From: Ceriagrion tenellum
Lineage: Eukaryota > Arthropoda > Insecta > Odonata > Coenagrionidae
Length of the DNA stretch: 64,000 nt
Direction: 5' to 3'
Assembly: GCA_963169105.1 (NCBI GenBank)
Contig: OY720636.1
Span: 70,482,123-70,546,122, forward strand
The notes under the pieces are model-generated. The model had not been told where the DNA came from, did not search any database, and worked only from the letters and a program-made list of their open reading frames with translations. Below are positions 32,450 to 44,766 of the stretch, in pieces; position 1 is the first letter of the stretch; each line of letters begins with the position of its first letter. The position numbers and the translations under genes are program-made.

Positions 32450-33689
32450 GGTAATACTCGTAGTGGATAAGCCTCTGGGCCTTCAAAGTTCATTTTGCTG
32501 CTTATTTAGTGAAAATAATATTTGTTTACTTGGCCAATACCCAGCCCCCCTGTACTCACCAAATAGTCGCTAGTTTTTTCCCAGGGTAGAAAAGTCCTCA
32601 GACAAATAGTACGCTGCTATCCTGGGAATTCGCAATTAAGAAAGTGTTAACCGATTAGAGTGTACACTCTGAAGTGCGGACATCGAACATATTGTTGAAC
32701 ACGGCCTTGAACGAGCTAGGTGCCATATGTACTAGGTAACATGGCCGGCTGCGGTCACCGAGAGACGACGAGGAAGGGTGAGGAGCAACAGGAACGGCGA
32801 AACTGAGGTCAGATATACTCCCGAGTAAACGCCCCAACGGAAGGAATACCCTGAAGAAACTCACGTCCACGCATCGGAGGCGATCGGAGTATTTTTTCTC
32901 GAGCTCCGCCTTGACTTTTCAGCTTACTCTATTTTCAATTTAGAAATTTTTGAGATCTGGTGAACTGACGCCGTAGCCGCAACGGTGAAGTCCATGCTTA
33001 CATTGCTAGGAGCGATGGTGGCAGAGTTCGAATCCTCATCGTGGGAATTTTTTGGAACAGGAAATTGTATGTGGAAAGGGTAAGTGAGAACCCCTAACAT
33101 GCTCACTTTACATCAATGTAATGTACATTCCAAACTACGATATGTTTTGCATTGTTTGGAATTTCTGGAGAATCTATTTTGAATGAAATATCCGCCCATT
33201 CAATTATTCTCTCTTGGACAAGGCCGAACAATGCAAATGCACACAAGGATAATACAATGCAACCACTGCCAATTTGAATGTTTAAATTTTTTCAGGGATT
33301 GAAATCTCTTGGGGAAAAATTGTGGCCAAGTAGCTATTCATCATTAATGTATACGTAAATGTAAATAACTAACTGCAATATTCGCTTTATGTCAACCTTG
33401 TGCACGCAATATTTCCTACAATTGGTCACCTAAGAACAAATACCAACCTCCCGTAATTTGAAAGTATGAAGCTAAATTGACGAAGTAAGTGCATATATTG
33501 TTACAATTATAAAAACAGTAGTGTTTCTGTGAAAACTACACCTCCAAAGAATCGTCCAGAACATCGCATTTGACGCATCGCAAGTAAAGCACATTGCCCT
33601 CTCGAAATTCAACCATTTCAACCGGCCGAGCAAGGCGTAGAGATGTTTTCTGTCAGATGCAACCACCTCCTCTCCCTTCCATATAAACC
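32450..33689. other. no gene; small CpG-richer patch
   Basis: At 32690-32890 CpG is more frequent than in the surrounding DNA, but no splice-bounded exon could be recognised. The rest is AT-rich. Confidence 0.35.
32965..33070 (+). repeat. tRNA-derived SINE-like head
   Basis: An A-box-like CGTAGCCGCAACGGTGAAG (32971-32989) is followed about 35 bp later by the B-box-like GCAGAGTTCGAATCCTC (33021-33037). The spacing is right for a pol III internal promoter, but the stems do not close as in a real tRNA. Confidence 0.45.
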
Positions 33690-34100
33690 GCCATTGTCAA
33701 CCTATGGCGGGCAAAGGGCGAACCCAGGGGCGGGGGAATAATTGGAACACAATGATGGGAGTGATTCACGATTTGATTGCGCACGTGTGCGGGCTGTGAC
33801 ATATTCTTGTCCCCGAGAGTGACAATGCGTGTTCCGTCTCTCGTGACTGTCGCAGGAAGAGGAAGCGGCGGCGGGGGACAGTCCTCGACACAATCCAAAT
33901 CTCCCTCCACTCCCCTCTCCCACCTTCCCCGCTCTCTCGCGCCTCAAAAGCGAGCGCTCGAGAAGCGGCGGTGACAGTTGACGGTCGCTCGCTTTGTGCG
34001 GGCTCATGAAAGAGTTGCTGTGCCATCGGAAAGAGAGTCACCGACGGCAGTCGATATGCAAGCGATTGAACGCGAAAAGGGATGAGCCCGGCGTGATGTG
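33690..34100. promoter_or_regulatory. second CpG-rich island, no exon identified
   Basis: About 400 bp is GC- and CpG-rich (for example GAAGCGGCGGTGACAGTTG near 33962), with several overlapping open frames on both strands caused by composition. It stands between the ABCG 3' end and the 10.7-kb start exon. I infer a promoter of an unannotated transcript, perhaps a distal first exon. No Kozak-context exon with a clear donor could be picked. Confidence 0.4.
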
Positions 34101-34710
34101 ATGGAATGGGAACTTTATGAATGATCAAAGAACTTTATTTTATCCCGATATTAAGCGTTTCACATATGGTCGACAGCATGTGCCTCAATAAGAGCGCTGT
34201 TGCCAAATCTACGATCCATGTGCTCACCTCCAGATCGCGTAGGAGACCATTTTCATGCGAAAAAAGTCACTTCAGAGAATATACTAGTGTGTTGAAAGAG
34301 ATGTGCAGTAAGTAATCTGAATGGCACTGTTTTATAGTCCTGCTGCTACTGGCAACGCCAGAAAATGGAGATTTATATAGGGAGCGAGTTCATAAGAGCC
34401 CAAACTGTCTAATTAATATGAAACGAACATGTTCAGCTGATTCAGACTCAATGTGGTTGAAGTTCGTCATTATGAAATCAAACAAAATCGCTCTTTTCCA
34501 CAAATGTGGAAAACTTATAAACAACTAGCAAGGGTACCCGTTGAAATTAAAGGGGGATGAAAGAAAGACAGGGCATAATAAAATAAGTTTACGATAAAGA
34601 AATCAGTGTTCGTATTTTCAAGAAATTAGCCTTCAAGCGCGCATGGGTCATTCATGGGTCATACAAAACATATATATTTATGTACTTAAACCTTGCTCGA
34701 ATTACCGTAA
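34101..34710. other. no recognisable feature
   Basis: AT-rich. No gene seen. Confidence 0.4.
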
Positions 34711-34712
34711 CT

Positions 34713-34790
34713 GAATTGGCCAAGTGGTTTGAGTTGATTAATGCTGATACCAAGATTCTAGGTTCGAGTCGCTCATGAGGTGTATTTTTT
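34713..34790 (+). repeat. tRNA-derived SINE-like head
   Basis: The A-box-like ATTGGCCAAGTGGTTTGAG (34714-34732) and B-box-like TAGGTTCGAGTCGC (34759-34772) are spaced as in tRNA promoters. The intervening arms pair poorly, so it is a SINE relic and not a tRNA gene. Confidence 0.5.
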
Positions 34791-34889
34791 TGGCATATCA
34801 GCTATAATTTTAGTTTTATTTTTTAATTCAGCAGATGAAAACCGCTTTACATTATGTTTACCGTGTTTCAACATTCGTTTGCAGTAACA

Positions 34890-35400
34890 TATGGAAACAA
34901 AACTACAGGCCATTTGCATTTCAGAGGCTTTCCGCATTAATATAACATCTCCCCCAATATTTTTTTTGAGAAACTCATCATGTTTGAGCATATGCCCAAT
35001 GAATTTGATTTTTCTGGAGTAGAAGTCGGAGTTGGAGGAGCGCTCTTCTTTCGCTTATTTCTTCCAAAACTTGTACATTTGTTTTTCTCATGGACCAGTT
35101 TGTTTTTTTCATTCTTCTCCAGAGCCCAATTTCGCCTGCCAGGAGTCTAACTTTTACCTTTGTGTCCTATATCCATGTTCCACAGCCTTGAGCGAGCACG
35201 CTCCCAACGTAAGTCTTGACACATCATTTCTAAGAGTCAATTGAGAGGTAATTGTTAACTAAGAAGTTTCGCCTCCGTCGAAGTGTTTGATGAACCTGGA
35301 CAACAATCGTTGTTTTGACCTCTTTTATACTTTAAGTTTCATTCAGAACTTCATTTTTTTCTGAAGTTCATTCGTTTCAACGTTTTCAATTTACACTCTA
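34890..35400 (-). mobile_element. RTE-like LINE fragment
   Basis: The minus strand contains GHMLKHDEFLKKNIGGDV at about 34991-34940, the HxEFLKxI tail motif. Upstream it has sequence paralleling 20150-20460 base for base over long stretches (for example GTAGAAGTCGGAGTTGGAGG on plus). It is strongly decayed, with many stops. It shares a lineage with the 20-kb copy. Confidence 0.65.
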
Positions 35401-35779
35401 TGAAGTAACACACGAAATCCTTAGCTTTTGTTTACATCGGTGATGTTTTCTGATTCTTGGTGATATGATCTATCGTTACAAAAAGATTATGAGGAGCCAA
35501 AAATCGATTTGAAAAATTATCGAAATATAACCCCACACCCCAGAAAATCGGCGCCATTTGAATTTCCATTGGCGTATTAATTAAAAACATCGCATTTTTA
35601 CTCTATTAATTTAGTTTCTTGCATTAATTTATGTTGATTTAGCATACTACTCGCCGGGATTATAGAAAAGTATCCACTATTTTTGATGAATAAATTTTTA
35701 GAGTTGAACTTACAACCGTTACCATCTGGTAACACTAGTCCAGAATGGGTTGCTATAATTTACGCTAGATACGATTGCG
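35401..35779. other. no recognisable feature
   Basis: AT-rich spacer. Confidence 0.4.
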
Positions 35780-36868
35780 ATAGATAGATAGATTGCGATA
35801 GATAGCCTTGTCATAATGGAGACCATATTCGAAGTACACGTTTTAATTTCAGTAGCTGTCATCATCACTAGTAGTCTGTTGTTTAGCAGGTCCTCAGTAG
35901 CCTCTCCTCCAGATAACTCTGTCTTGTACCTTCCTCTTCATCCTCACGTAGCCTGTCTCCTCTTCTAAATCATTCGTCATATTCTTTCTTCACCTTCCTC
36001 TTATACCCTTTCCTTCCACCATCCCTTCTAGTATCTCCTTCATCAATCAATCTCTTCTTAGTATATGTCCCAGCCAGTTTTGCTTCCTTGTTTTAATTTT
36101 CTTTATCAGTCCTCTATCTTCCCCCACTCTGGTCAATACCTCCTCATTTCTCACTCTGTCTGCCCAACTAATATTCAAAATTCTTCTTCATATTCACATC
36201 TCCAATGCCTCAATCCGTTTTATATCCTATTTCAAAGCCGTCCATGTCTCACAATCATACAGTAAGGCGCTCCAAACAAAACACTTAGCCAACCTTTTCC
36301 TAAGCCCAATATCCATTTTGCTGCACAACAACTTTTTCTTGATGATAAAAGCGTCTCTGGCCGTTGCAATTCTACCTTTAATCTCCTTGTCACATTTCCA
36401 GTTGCTGTAGGCAGCATTAATAAAATATTCCATTATAAATTTTAAAATTAAATACTTTAATTTTACTGAAATTGTAAATCATAAAATATCTACACAGGTC
36501 TTCAACTTGTCTCATTTTTTTCATGCGGTTCTTTATAACGCCTTCCCGACGGAAGGTTTTTTGTCATCTTGAAAAATTACTGCGATGAAAATGCACATTT
36601 TTAAAAAATAGTTGTAAAAATATACGAACTAAACTGTTAATTTTTTACAAGATCTAGGTATTCCTCATTGTTTACTATAAGGTCTCTCTGGAGTAAATAC
36701 ACGTACCATTCCATGAAGAAGGGCTGGTATTTTTTGTCTAAAATCTCGATAATTGGATCAATAAGCGGCTGATATTTATGTATCTTAGTAAGGGTGAGAT
36801 ATTTTTCCTTAAAATGATACCAAATTCATTGCTGTCTAGTTGGAGTAATATTTCGCTCAAACTACCTA
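35780..36868 (-). mobile_element. TIR element family 'Q', copy C, split by a LINE
   Basis: Minus-orientation copy of about 545 bp of family sequence, in two parts. The short part (35780-35858) has CATAATGGAGACCATATTCG and ends at GTAGCTGT. The long part (36401-36868) resumes with GTTGCTGTAGGCAGC and ends in the terminus complementary to GTAGTTTGAGCGAAATATT. In copy B these two parts are contiguous, so the 542 bp between them is an insertion. GATAGATA repeats flank the left edge. Confidence 0.75.
35859..36400 (-). mobile_element. LINE tail inserted into copy C of family 'Q'
   Basis: The minus strand reads WKCDKEIKGRIATARDAF, then IIKKKLLCSKMDIGLRKRLA, KCFVWSALLYDCETW, and downstream EALEMWIWRRILNISWADRV and WLGHILRRD. 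This is the RT-to-tail segment of insect LINE polyproteins. The 3' end is a TAGTGATGATGA-type tail right at 35859. The flanks GTAGCTGT (35851-35858) and GTTGCTGT (36401-36408) match at 7 of 8 bases and look like the target-site duplication. The copy is 5'-truncated at 36400, as expected of target-primed insertion. Confidence 0.8.
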
Positions 36869-37803
36869 CAGACGACATTGTGGATGCAACCGCCAAGCCA
36901 AGTTTGAGACAATATATATGTTATGTTGACATTAGCTTGGAACGAGCTTCGAAAGAACCACTGACGAAACCTCGTGAGAAAAAAGGGAAAGTATTTGGTG
37001 CGAAAGATGCTAATGCTGTTCTAACTTCGCTACACTTAACACAAAGTTTTAATAAATGTTTAGGACCTGAGCCCAGAAAACTTTCCAATGATGCCTGTGT
37101 AAACCTCACCCATACTACCGTTGTCTATGTACCGGGAATCGAGTCCGTCAACCGAACCCTATGGATGGTAATTTACGTCACAATATCGTTCGGTACTTCA
37201 CAAAACTCACTGATATATGTGAAGCAATCGGCCACGCGCTTTTCCCTCACACCACTTTCCTTGTCTTTCCTTCCCCCTCCCATCCTCCCTCCTACGCTTT
37301 CCTCTCAGAAGCCATCGCAATCAAACGCTGATGGAAGGCAATAAATCAACTTCCGTATCATCACCGCCAGGCGAGTATTTTTTTCAAAATCGTCTCCGTA
37401 ATTAACCACCCAGAATTTTTTCCCCACGCTTTATGAGAGTGAAATAAAATGTTGTAGATTCTCCGGTGAATACGTGCCTGTTTACGCCTGAGTAGTGTTT
37501 TTTCTTAGTCCCTCCGACGGCTGCGATGGAAAACTCATTTTTGATGATGACTTCAGCACGTGTCAACTGCAGTTAAATGACAGCGGGAAGGATTCAAATC
37601 CTTGACCTTCGAGCTTACCGGCTTGGGGTTGACAATTGACGTAAAATCTGGCTTCAATTGAGTGGGAGCGAGGTCAAACCCATTCGATATATTGGTGATT
37701 GACCAGGTACTGGGCATGTTCAACTCCTACCTCACTAAGGGAAAGTAGACTCACAATTTATTGATTTAAGGCAGCCTAAATAGAATCTTTTTCAAATGTC
37801 TTA
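36869..37803. other. no convincing gene; possible minus SINE head
   Basis: A 188-codon plus frame (36778-37344) starts inside the TIR element and has a low-complexity P/S/L end, so I do not call it a gene. On the minus strand a B-box-like AAGGATTTGAATCCTTCC lies at about 37603-37586, with a weak A-box-like AAGCCGGTAAG upstream (37626-37616), possibly a SINE head. Confidence 0.35.
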
Positions 37804-38183
37804 GAGGCTAGGAGGCAGGGCTAAAATTTGTGAGGGCGGGTGCCTTTCGTGCAAGTCAGTAACTGTTCGAAGGCCTTCGCTGCTTGGGGGTGGGGAACTG
37901 CCACCGAGAGGGGGGAGTGGTTCTAGCCCAACGTTGCCGAGATTATCATCCCTCGACTGAGAAAACCGCGTGGTTTACAATAAGAGAGGTCCTGTGGTGA
38001 TGATGTTTGGCAACATAGCAAGCGGAATCGTTAAGTTCACTCATTGGATGTCTGAGACCAACTGTATTTTCGAGGCTCTACGCCACGCCTACTGATCCCT
38101 GATTTGCGGTGGGAAAGTCACGTGACGATCAACTTTCTCTTCGCTCTCCTTCACAAATTTTAGTCCTGCCCACTACCCCCTAG
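37804..38183. mobile_element. MITE with about 35-bp imperfect TIRs
   Basis: The left end GGCAGGGCTAAAATTTGTGA (37814-37833) is mirrored by TCACAAATTTTAGTCCTGCC at 38151-38170. The flanking bases (TAGGAGG against CCCCCTA) continue the pairing. The 380-bp interior is GC-richer than its surroundings and non-coding. A target duplication was not resolved. Confidence 0.65.
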
Positions 38184-39419
38184 ATATTTAAAAAGTTTGA
38201 GTAGTAAAAATTGAATTGAATTACACAAATCCGGCGCAATACCCACAGTATTCCAGGACGATCACATTATTAACCTAACCATCCATCCACGCTGGTTGCA
38301 GGCATTGCATTATTATATTAAGTATCATTAATATAATTGATGCGCAGGAATCGAATGTGATATTGGCAGATTCGATTCAAATTAAGGTTTTTCCAAGAGT
38401 AAACAAGTTGAACGTGCTGAAATGGACTACTTATCTATTGTGCCTCATTTCAGTTCTGCTCCATTATATCTTTTATCGTTACATCAACTATTATTGTTCT
38501 TCATATACAATTATCCTATTTCAGTCCTAACCCAGAAAGCAATTTTGTATTTGCAAATTATCTTTCCCTTATGCGTACTTGTAGAAATCGGATGGCTCAT
38601 ACTTTTTTGCGACTAAAGTCTCGTCTAAACTTGTGAAAAAAATGTGATAAGTTTTGCGAGAATAGATTAATATCGGCATCGGCTCGTCCTAGATGTTGCT
38701 GACATCCAGGACAAATTATTACATCACCCGAAACTATACCCCGCACCGTATAATTATCAAATCCAAGATGACGTAGCTAGTTAATATGGTATTATTGCAG
38801 TTTAGTTCTAAATTATTTAAAGTTTAACTATAGCGAAACATGTATATCTACAGTAGTGCGTGAGTTCTATCCCGCGTTTTAAGACCGTTCCAAGCGATAC
38901 TTGATCCATCAAAATAGCGAGTAGTTATGCCACGCGGTATTTGATATCCAGGACGGAATCTAGTATGATTAGAGCTAGCCTAGAAGATTTTGCAAGATCA
39001 TTGAACTTGCACTGGCGAGGAAGCAGCATATAAATTTATATCGCGGCTATGTCAATGAGCCAATATACGTCAGTGGGCGACCAAAACAAGCGTCGGGACG
39101 TTATAATTCATCGCACATTTCACAACTGAAAAATTAGTTATAGCCCCATTTCAGAAAGTGAAGACCTCCCAGTGACTGTAAAAGCTGACATGATCGGTCG
39201 ATAACTATTAGGCCCTCATGGGAGCGAGTAGCAAGGCACATCAATAATGGAAGCAAGTAGCTCAACGAGTGTGACAATTAGGCATTCATCGTGCTTGTTA
39301 GTCATGCTGGATTCGTAGTTCACGATATTGGAGAGCTATCAAACTAACAATTGTCATCTAGCATGTGCTGGAACAAAAATCATATGATATGGACTTTTGG
39401 ACGAGGCACGGGTGCTAAT
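38184..39419. other. no recognisable feature
   Basis: AT-rich. No gene or repeat could be supported. Confidence 0.4.
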
Positions 39420-39450
39420 TGCGCCCCGCCCGCCCCCGCCCGCCCCTGCA
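39420..39450. repeat. C-rich tract, (CCCGCC)n-like
   Basis: About 30 bp of GCCC/CCGC units. On the minus strand these are G-runs of 3-5 with short spacers, the pattern of a possible G-quadruplex. It is isolated in AT-rich DNA. Confidence 0.7.
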
Positions 39451-42400
39451 CAGCTTAAGAGCAGAAATCTTTACGGAGTAGTTATTGCTCCAGCTTCAAA
39501 TTCCGTTTATTTTTTAGCTCCGGCTCCGATAAACTTTCAGTTTCAATAAATGAAATTAATGATTATCATTTTAACATTTTCTCATTAAAATATTTTCCTG
39601 GTTTTACTCATAAAATATCGTATTTTTGCGGTGAAATCCAACTATCACATATTTTATTAAAATTAATCTCTATGATTTACAAAAAACAATATTTTATAAG
39701 AAAGAAATTGAAAGTTTTTTACTTACGGTTTGGTTCTTCATGCAAAATTGAGGAAAACACTATGACACTCTCTCAAGTCTTGGAAAAGTAATTTAGAAAT
39801 TCCTTAGTACATCAAATGTCAGTAGGAATGGAATATGATGGGAAACTTTTCAGTTCCGAATTCAGGCTCCATCTCTGGCCCAGTAAAAGTTTGGAGCTCC
39901 GGGTGACTCAAACTCCGGGCACTAACTCCAAAGCCCTGCGCGCCTGGTCTAGCCCGACCCTCCTCCTGATGCCTTTTCTCCCTACGGTTCCGACACAGCG
40001 ATATGGTTGAAATTTGTTCCGTATTGATTTAAAATTTGTGAGTTAACTTTTAATATATTGGTATCGGTGTGAATGTCGGATGTTCTCGGGTCCACGAATC
40101 GGTACTTCAGACGGGTGATCGCATGGCTAATTCATTGAAATACCTTGTTTTTCATTTTCCACGAACGAAGTTGAAGCTGAAGCAGATTCTGAAATATCAG
40201 CACCGCAGCGAGGTTCAGTTTTTGTTTCGGTATCTTTATTTACTTTTGTTCTTTCCCAAGGTCAATGAATGTTCATTCAAAGATAAGCGCAAAAAATTAT
40301 CTCTTCCGACCACGTTAATTCTTTCGATCTCCCTTAAGTGATAGCAAATCACATAGCATTGACTAGTATCTTTGTTCTGGCAGGTCCGTAATCCAACAAA
40401 AATACGCTTCCTCAGCGCCTACCTTTTACTCGACTGTTGAGGAAGGTTTCATTCGCCGGTTTTCTTCGCGGAGTCTTTCATCCTGCTCTTTTATTTTACA
40501 CCATATTTTTTTCCGAATCGAAAAAATACACGTAGATGAAACTCCCACAAATACATTTGAAACTCCCACAGAAGTTTAAACAGCCCATTCATTCCCTACT
40601 CGTACTTTTCCACCCTTTATGTTCAAATAGTGCCCTATAGATCATATATGTTTTAAATTTTTAGCTCGACGAGAAGATTATGTATTTTTTGCCGGTTTGC
40701 AAGTTATCAGCCATATTTATACCACTTGATTATTTATTTTTGCAATAGGTATGGAGAATATAATACATAGTAAATATAATAAATAAGTATAGCCATTAGT
40801 TTTAACATTGTATTTTGTGGAAAACGTTCGACAATAATCTTAATCCACCAGGACTTATACCCAAATGGAACCTTGAAGCCCACCGTTTCTCTCAAAAATG
40901 GCTAATTATATTAATACTTGGCAATTATATCATGTAATTCTAAGGGAGAATGTTTCATTTTCACTGCTTTACAGGCTAATATACATCTGGTTTGGGTCTC
41001 TTATTTACAACCACATGCTTCACAACTAAATTACAAATTTAAATACCAAGTATATCTGGGTTTACAAAACCGGATTTGTCCACTATTTTTAAGCGTGTTG
41101 AATTATTGCCCAGGCAAAGCAATCGGGTTTAAAAGCCAGAAAGCTAACAATAAGTATCTCGTAACTTTGTGTTCATAATCTCAGTTAGTAATGACTCCTA
41201 CAGTGTAGCATCTTACCTGACGATTTCTTATGTGTCATTTCAATCGTATATGAAGAGTGCAAAAAATCTTGTGCATTAAAGCAAAGCACTAATGCAACCG
41301 TGGAAAAAAATTTTAAACTCTTCATGTTTAGGCTACATTTAAAGTCCACCTAAAAAGTTTTTCAAGGATTGAATGTATTATTGTCTGATTTATTATAAAT
41401 ATTTGGCATGCACAAATTAATTATGCAAGGAAGGTTTATTGTATGCCTTACATCACATGTTGTTAAATAGTAAGAAAAATGCATAAAATGGGTTGTTCAA
41501 GACCTGGAGTTCAGTCATGAAAGAGGACAAAGTCATCTGCAAAGTTTCGCGCTTAATTGGGTTTATGATTCTAAGAAAATTATCACGCTGTTAATGAGTA
41601 TGGAGCAGGTGTATCTCCGAATCAAGCCAGCAATATGAGTTTCAAATTATATGTATATATTGTAGAGGAGATTTTCTTCCTAGAGTATGTGGCACTAATG
41701 CATTACTAAGGCTAAGAAGGTCCATAACAGAGCTGTGAAGGATAAAATAAGTATATCTAATGGAAAAATAGGCAGTTATACTATTGCCATGAAATCCTCT
41801 TAACTTATTGCCTCTGGGTTTGAGCTTAATTTTTGAGGTGTTATTATTTTCTAACTTCCCGTAGTCGGATTCTATCGTGTATTTGCCTTTGTTATAAGGA
41901 GATTGGATATTTAATTATTTCGTGGAATAGCCCCCTTTTAACATTCGATGAGTACAGAAATCGACGAAGAGCTTGCACCAAAACATGTCCTTCACATTAT
42001 TAACAGACTCTCTCGTAAAATATTTGTTAGAATAACAGAAGACTGTAAGGTATTCCTTCTCTAGTCTGCCATTAAATACCCTAGATGTCTGCGATCTTGG
42101 TGAGACTCAGCCACATCGACACAGAGAATATTTTTATGACGCCTCGCTACATTTCTAGGTCTGACAGATGCGATAAAATAAGAGAAATACTCTGACAGAC
42201 CGGTACAAAAACAGACCAAAAAAAACGGCCAAACAGACAGGTACAAAAACTCGTTCTTTCCGCGCACAATAAGCGACCACAATAAAAACTGAGCTCCTCT
42301 AAATACACTCCTATAGCACATGTCACCGTTTCACCTCCAAAAATTGTACATCTTTACACGGCTAGTGACCTACCACCCCCTGCCACACGCCAATGCGGCG

Positions 42401-44496
42401 GCTCGCAGAGTAGTATGTAGATGTAGATCTCTCACAATGGGTTGTGGGAAAATCACGCGTGATAGCAATTCCGGAAGTCACGTGATTCCCGCACGACCGG
42501 GCGCCAAAGTTTAAAGCACACGTCGTGCATGGGCTTGCAAAAACTATCATATCTCACGCAATGTATTTCATAAATGCAAGAATGATCCACGATTTCGAAA
42601 GGATTTGTGCTCTTTAACTCATCATGGTACTCAAAATCCGAGTAAGCATGCATATACGGTAGTTGTATTCAATTGAATATTTCAAAGCTGATTTCCTCAA
42701 AAATATCATCTTTTTCAAACTCAAAATTAGACTCAGAGATGCACCTAAGTGTCTACTTTCTTAATCTCGATGATAAAGTTGGGACGCCGAGTCTGTCGCA
42801 TAAAGGAAGTACGTTTCTGTCTCCCGAGGCAACTCATTAGGTCAATACATAAGAGTCGCGACATATTTTTAGAAGTATTGAAATAATATTTCTTCCATAA
42901 GTTGTCATATAACGTAAGATGTGAATATTTTATGTGAGATAAAAAAGTTTTTCCCCTCTGTTGGTCAGATAGGGAAATGCGCGCATAATAATGCGCTGAG
43001 TTTTAATGTATGGAGCAGAATACTGCATGTCACTGCCATCTGGCTCCATTTGTACACTAAACTAAACAATGGAACAAAGCGGATGATGGGGGCGTGGGAC
43101 TAAATTTGTAATACCTCATCTCAATAATATCATAGGGAATGGAAATTTTTAGGCGAAGTTAACTGTCTGAGAGGGATAATTTGCTTCACTATCCAAATAA
43201 ATTATTAAAAATACATGATAATTTATTTTCCAAACGTTAAATGATAAACACTCTTTAATAGTACATATTTTCGTATTGCTGCGAGTAAATTTTATTCCAA
43301 ATTATGGCCAGTATATTAGTTTTATTCTTTAGATTAAAAATATTCGATTGTTGATGTAAAGTGTCCTCATCTAACAATACCATGGCGTGTCCTGGCGTGA
43401 ATAATCTTACGAAATCATCCATTATATTACGGGCCTGATGAAGTCATAATTACTTTTTAGCTTAATGTAAAAAATAAGTTATCTTTTATATGTTGTCCTC
43501 GTTGATGTATCGTCCTCGCCCGGCAACCTGAAGGTCCCGAGTTTGTATCCCGCATGGGTGGTCTTCGCTAATTAAGGTATGGTTGTTCTCGTTCGTCAAA
43601 ATATATATTATATAGAGAAAGCTCCTACTTATGAAGAAATAGTTTGTATTATTTTGTGACAGAATTGACATTTTTTCAATACTATCATGGGAGCCAAAAG
43701 AAATATAAAATTCGTGCAGTCGGGACAGATGCCACTTAAACTGAACTTTCTCCTATCTCATCACTCCCTCCTATATGTGATGATTTCACTCTCTAATCCG
43801 TTCATATGGCATGACTAAACTAACAGAGCACACTCCCATTTCTCATTTGAATGTCATAACATTCCATCCGCATACCAATTGGTTCAATCGTCAGTCACCC
43901 ACCCATATTCTTGAGTACACCTTGAGCTTTTTGGATCCTTCATTCACAGTGTTGAAGAAGCAAGCGAAATATAAAGAACAGTCGTCCACATAGTTAAAAA
44001 GTACCACGGACGGACAGTGTGGACAAGGGAGCTGATAAAGGGACAAGATTGAGGGTTGCTACAGACTCGGGAGACTAGGCTTAGGTGACGGGTATTATTA
44101 AAATCAGGCGATTTTAAGGAAAACACAGAAGAAGCTATTTTATCCCCACACTATATTTCTATAACTTGTTGAACTGTCAAATTTAAAGATGTAGAAGAAA
44201 GAACCTATTCCAAGCTGATAGGTACGAAAATTGCTTCTTCCTATGCATCATCGATGACTAATAACATTCAACAGAGTTGGACACGAGTCACTGCAATTTT
44301 CTTCTCCCTATTTCCTCACGTTTTCAAGACTTCTGTCCCAACACCCCCTGCCATCTGCCCTTCCAGTGCAGTACCTTTGTAGGTTTTGTAGTAATTTTTG
44401 TTATCTTATCACAAACAAACCTTTGATATCGCTTGTCCGCCGCATTTTTATATTTTTTCGCGTCAAGGCTTAACTTTCTCTTCCACATCTACAGAT
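39451..44496. other. 5 kb without a supported gene
   Basis: Only short frames. Small features: a direct repeat of GAAACTCCCACA at about 40538-40570, and a B-box-like GAGTTTGTATCCC at about 43540-43552 without a firm A box. Nothing else is recognisable. Confidence 0.4.
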
Positions 44497-44724
44497 TTAC
44501 TTTTTTACACAGAGATTGTTTTCTTCCATTAGAAAGCATTTATTCTTTGATATGGTCCGCTTATTACCTACGACTTTTTCCAGAATTAATGCCACCTTGA
44601 ATGTCTCGAGTTGCGTTACAATTTTTATAAAATATTCAGCCAATATATTCCAATCATCCTGTTCTTCAGGTTTCTCTACATATACCCCACATGCATTTAA
44701 CGTTCTCACTAATTTCCACGCCAA
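44497..44724 (-). CDS. unrecognised charged ORF, possible exon or relic
   Basis: A 75-codon minus frame that stays open about 14 codons further upstream (to about 44766). The translation, KRKRKEKFLAWKLVRTLN, then YVEKPEEQDDWNILAEYF, IKIVTQLETFKVALILEK and VVGNKRTISKNKCFLMEE, has the mixed charged and hydrophobic periodicity of a folded helical protein, unlike the compositional frames nearby. I recognise no family. It ends at TAA with no obvious intron signals. It may be a fragment of a mobile-element protein. Confidence 0.25.
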   Translation of the reverse strand: MAWKLVRTLNACGVYVEKPEEQDDWNILAEYFIKIVTQLETFKVALILEKVVGNKRTISKNKCFLMEENNLCVKK

Positions 44725-44766
44725 AAACTTTTCTTTCCGTTTACGTTTAATTCTCCCTGATTTTGA

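Noticed and set aside
33766..34128. 120-codon minus frame over the second CpG island
   Set aside because: Overlapping open frames on both strands point to composition. No Kozak or splice support.
36778..37344. 188-codon plus frame
   Set aside because: It begins inside the terminus of a TIR element, crosses its boundary, and ends in low-complexity P/S/L sequence. I recognise no domain.
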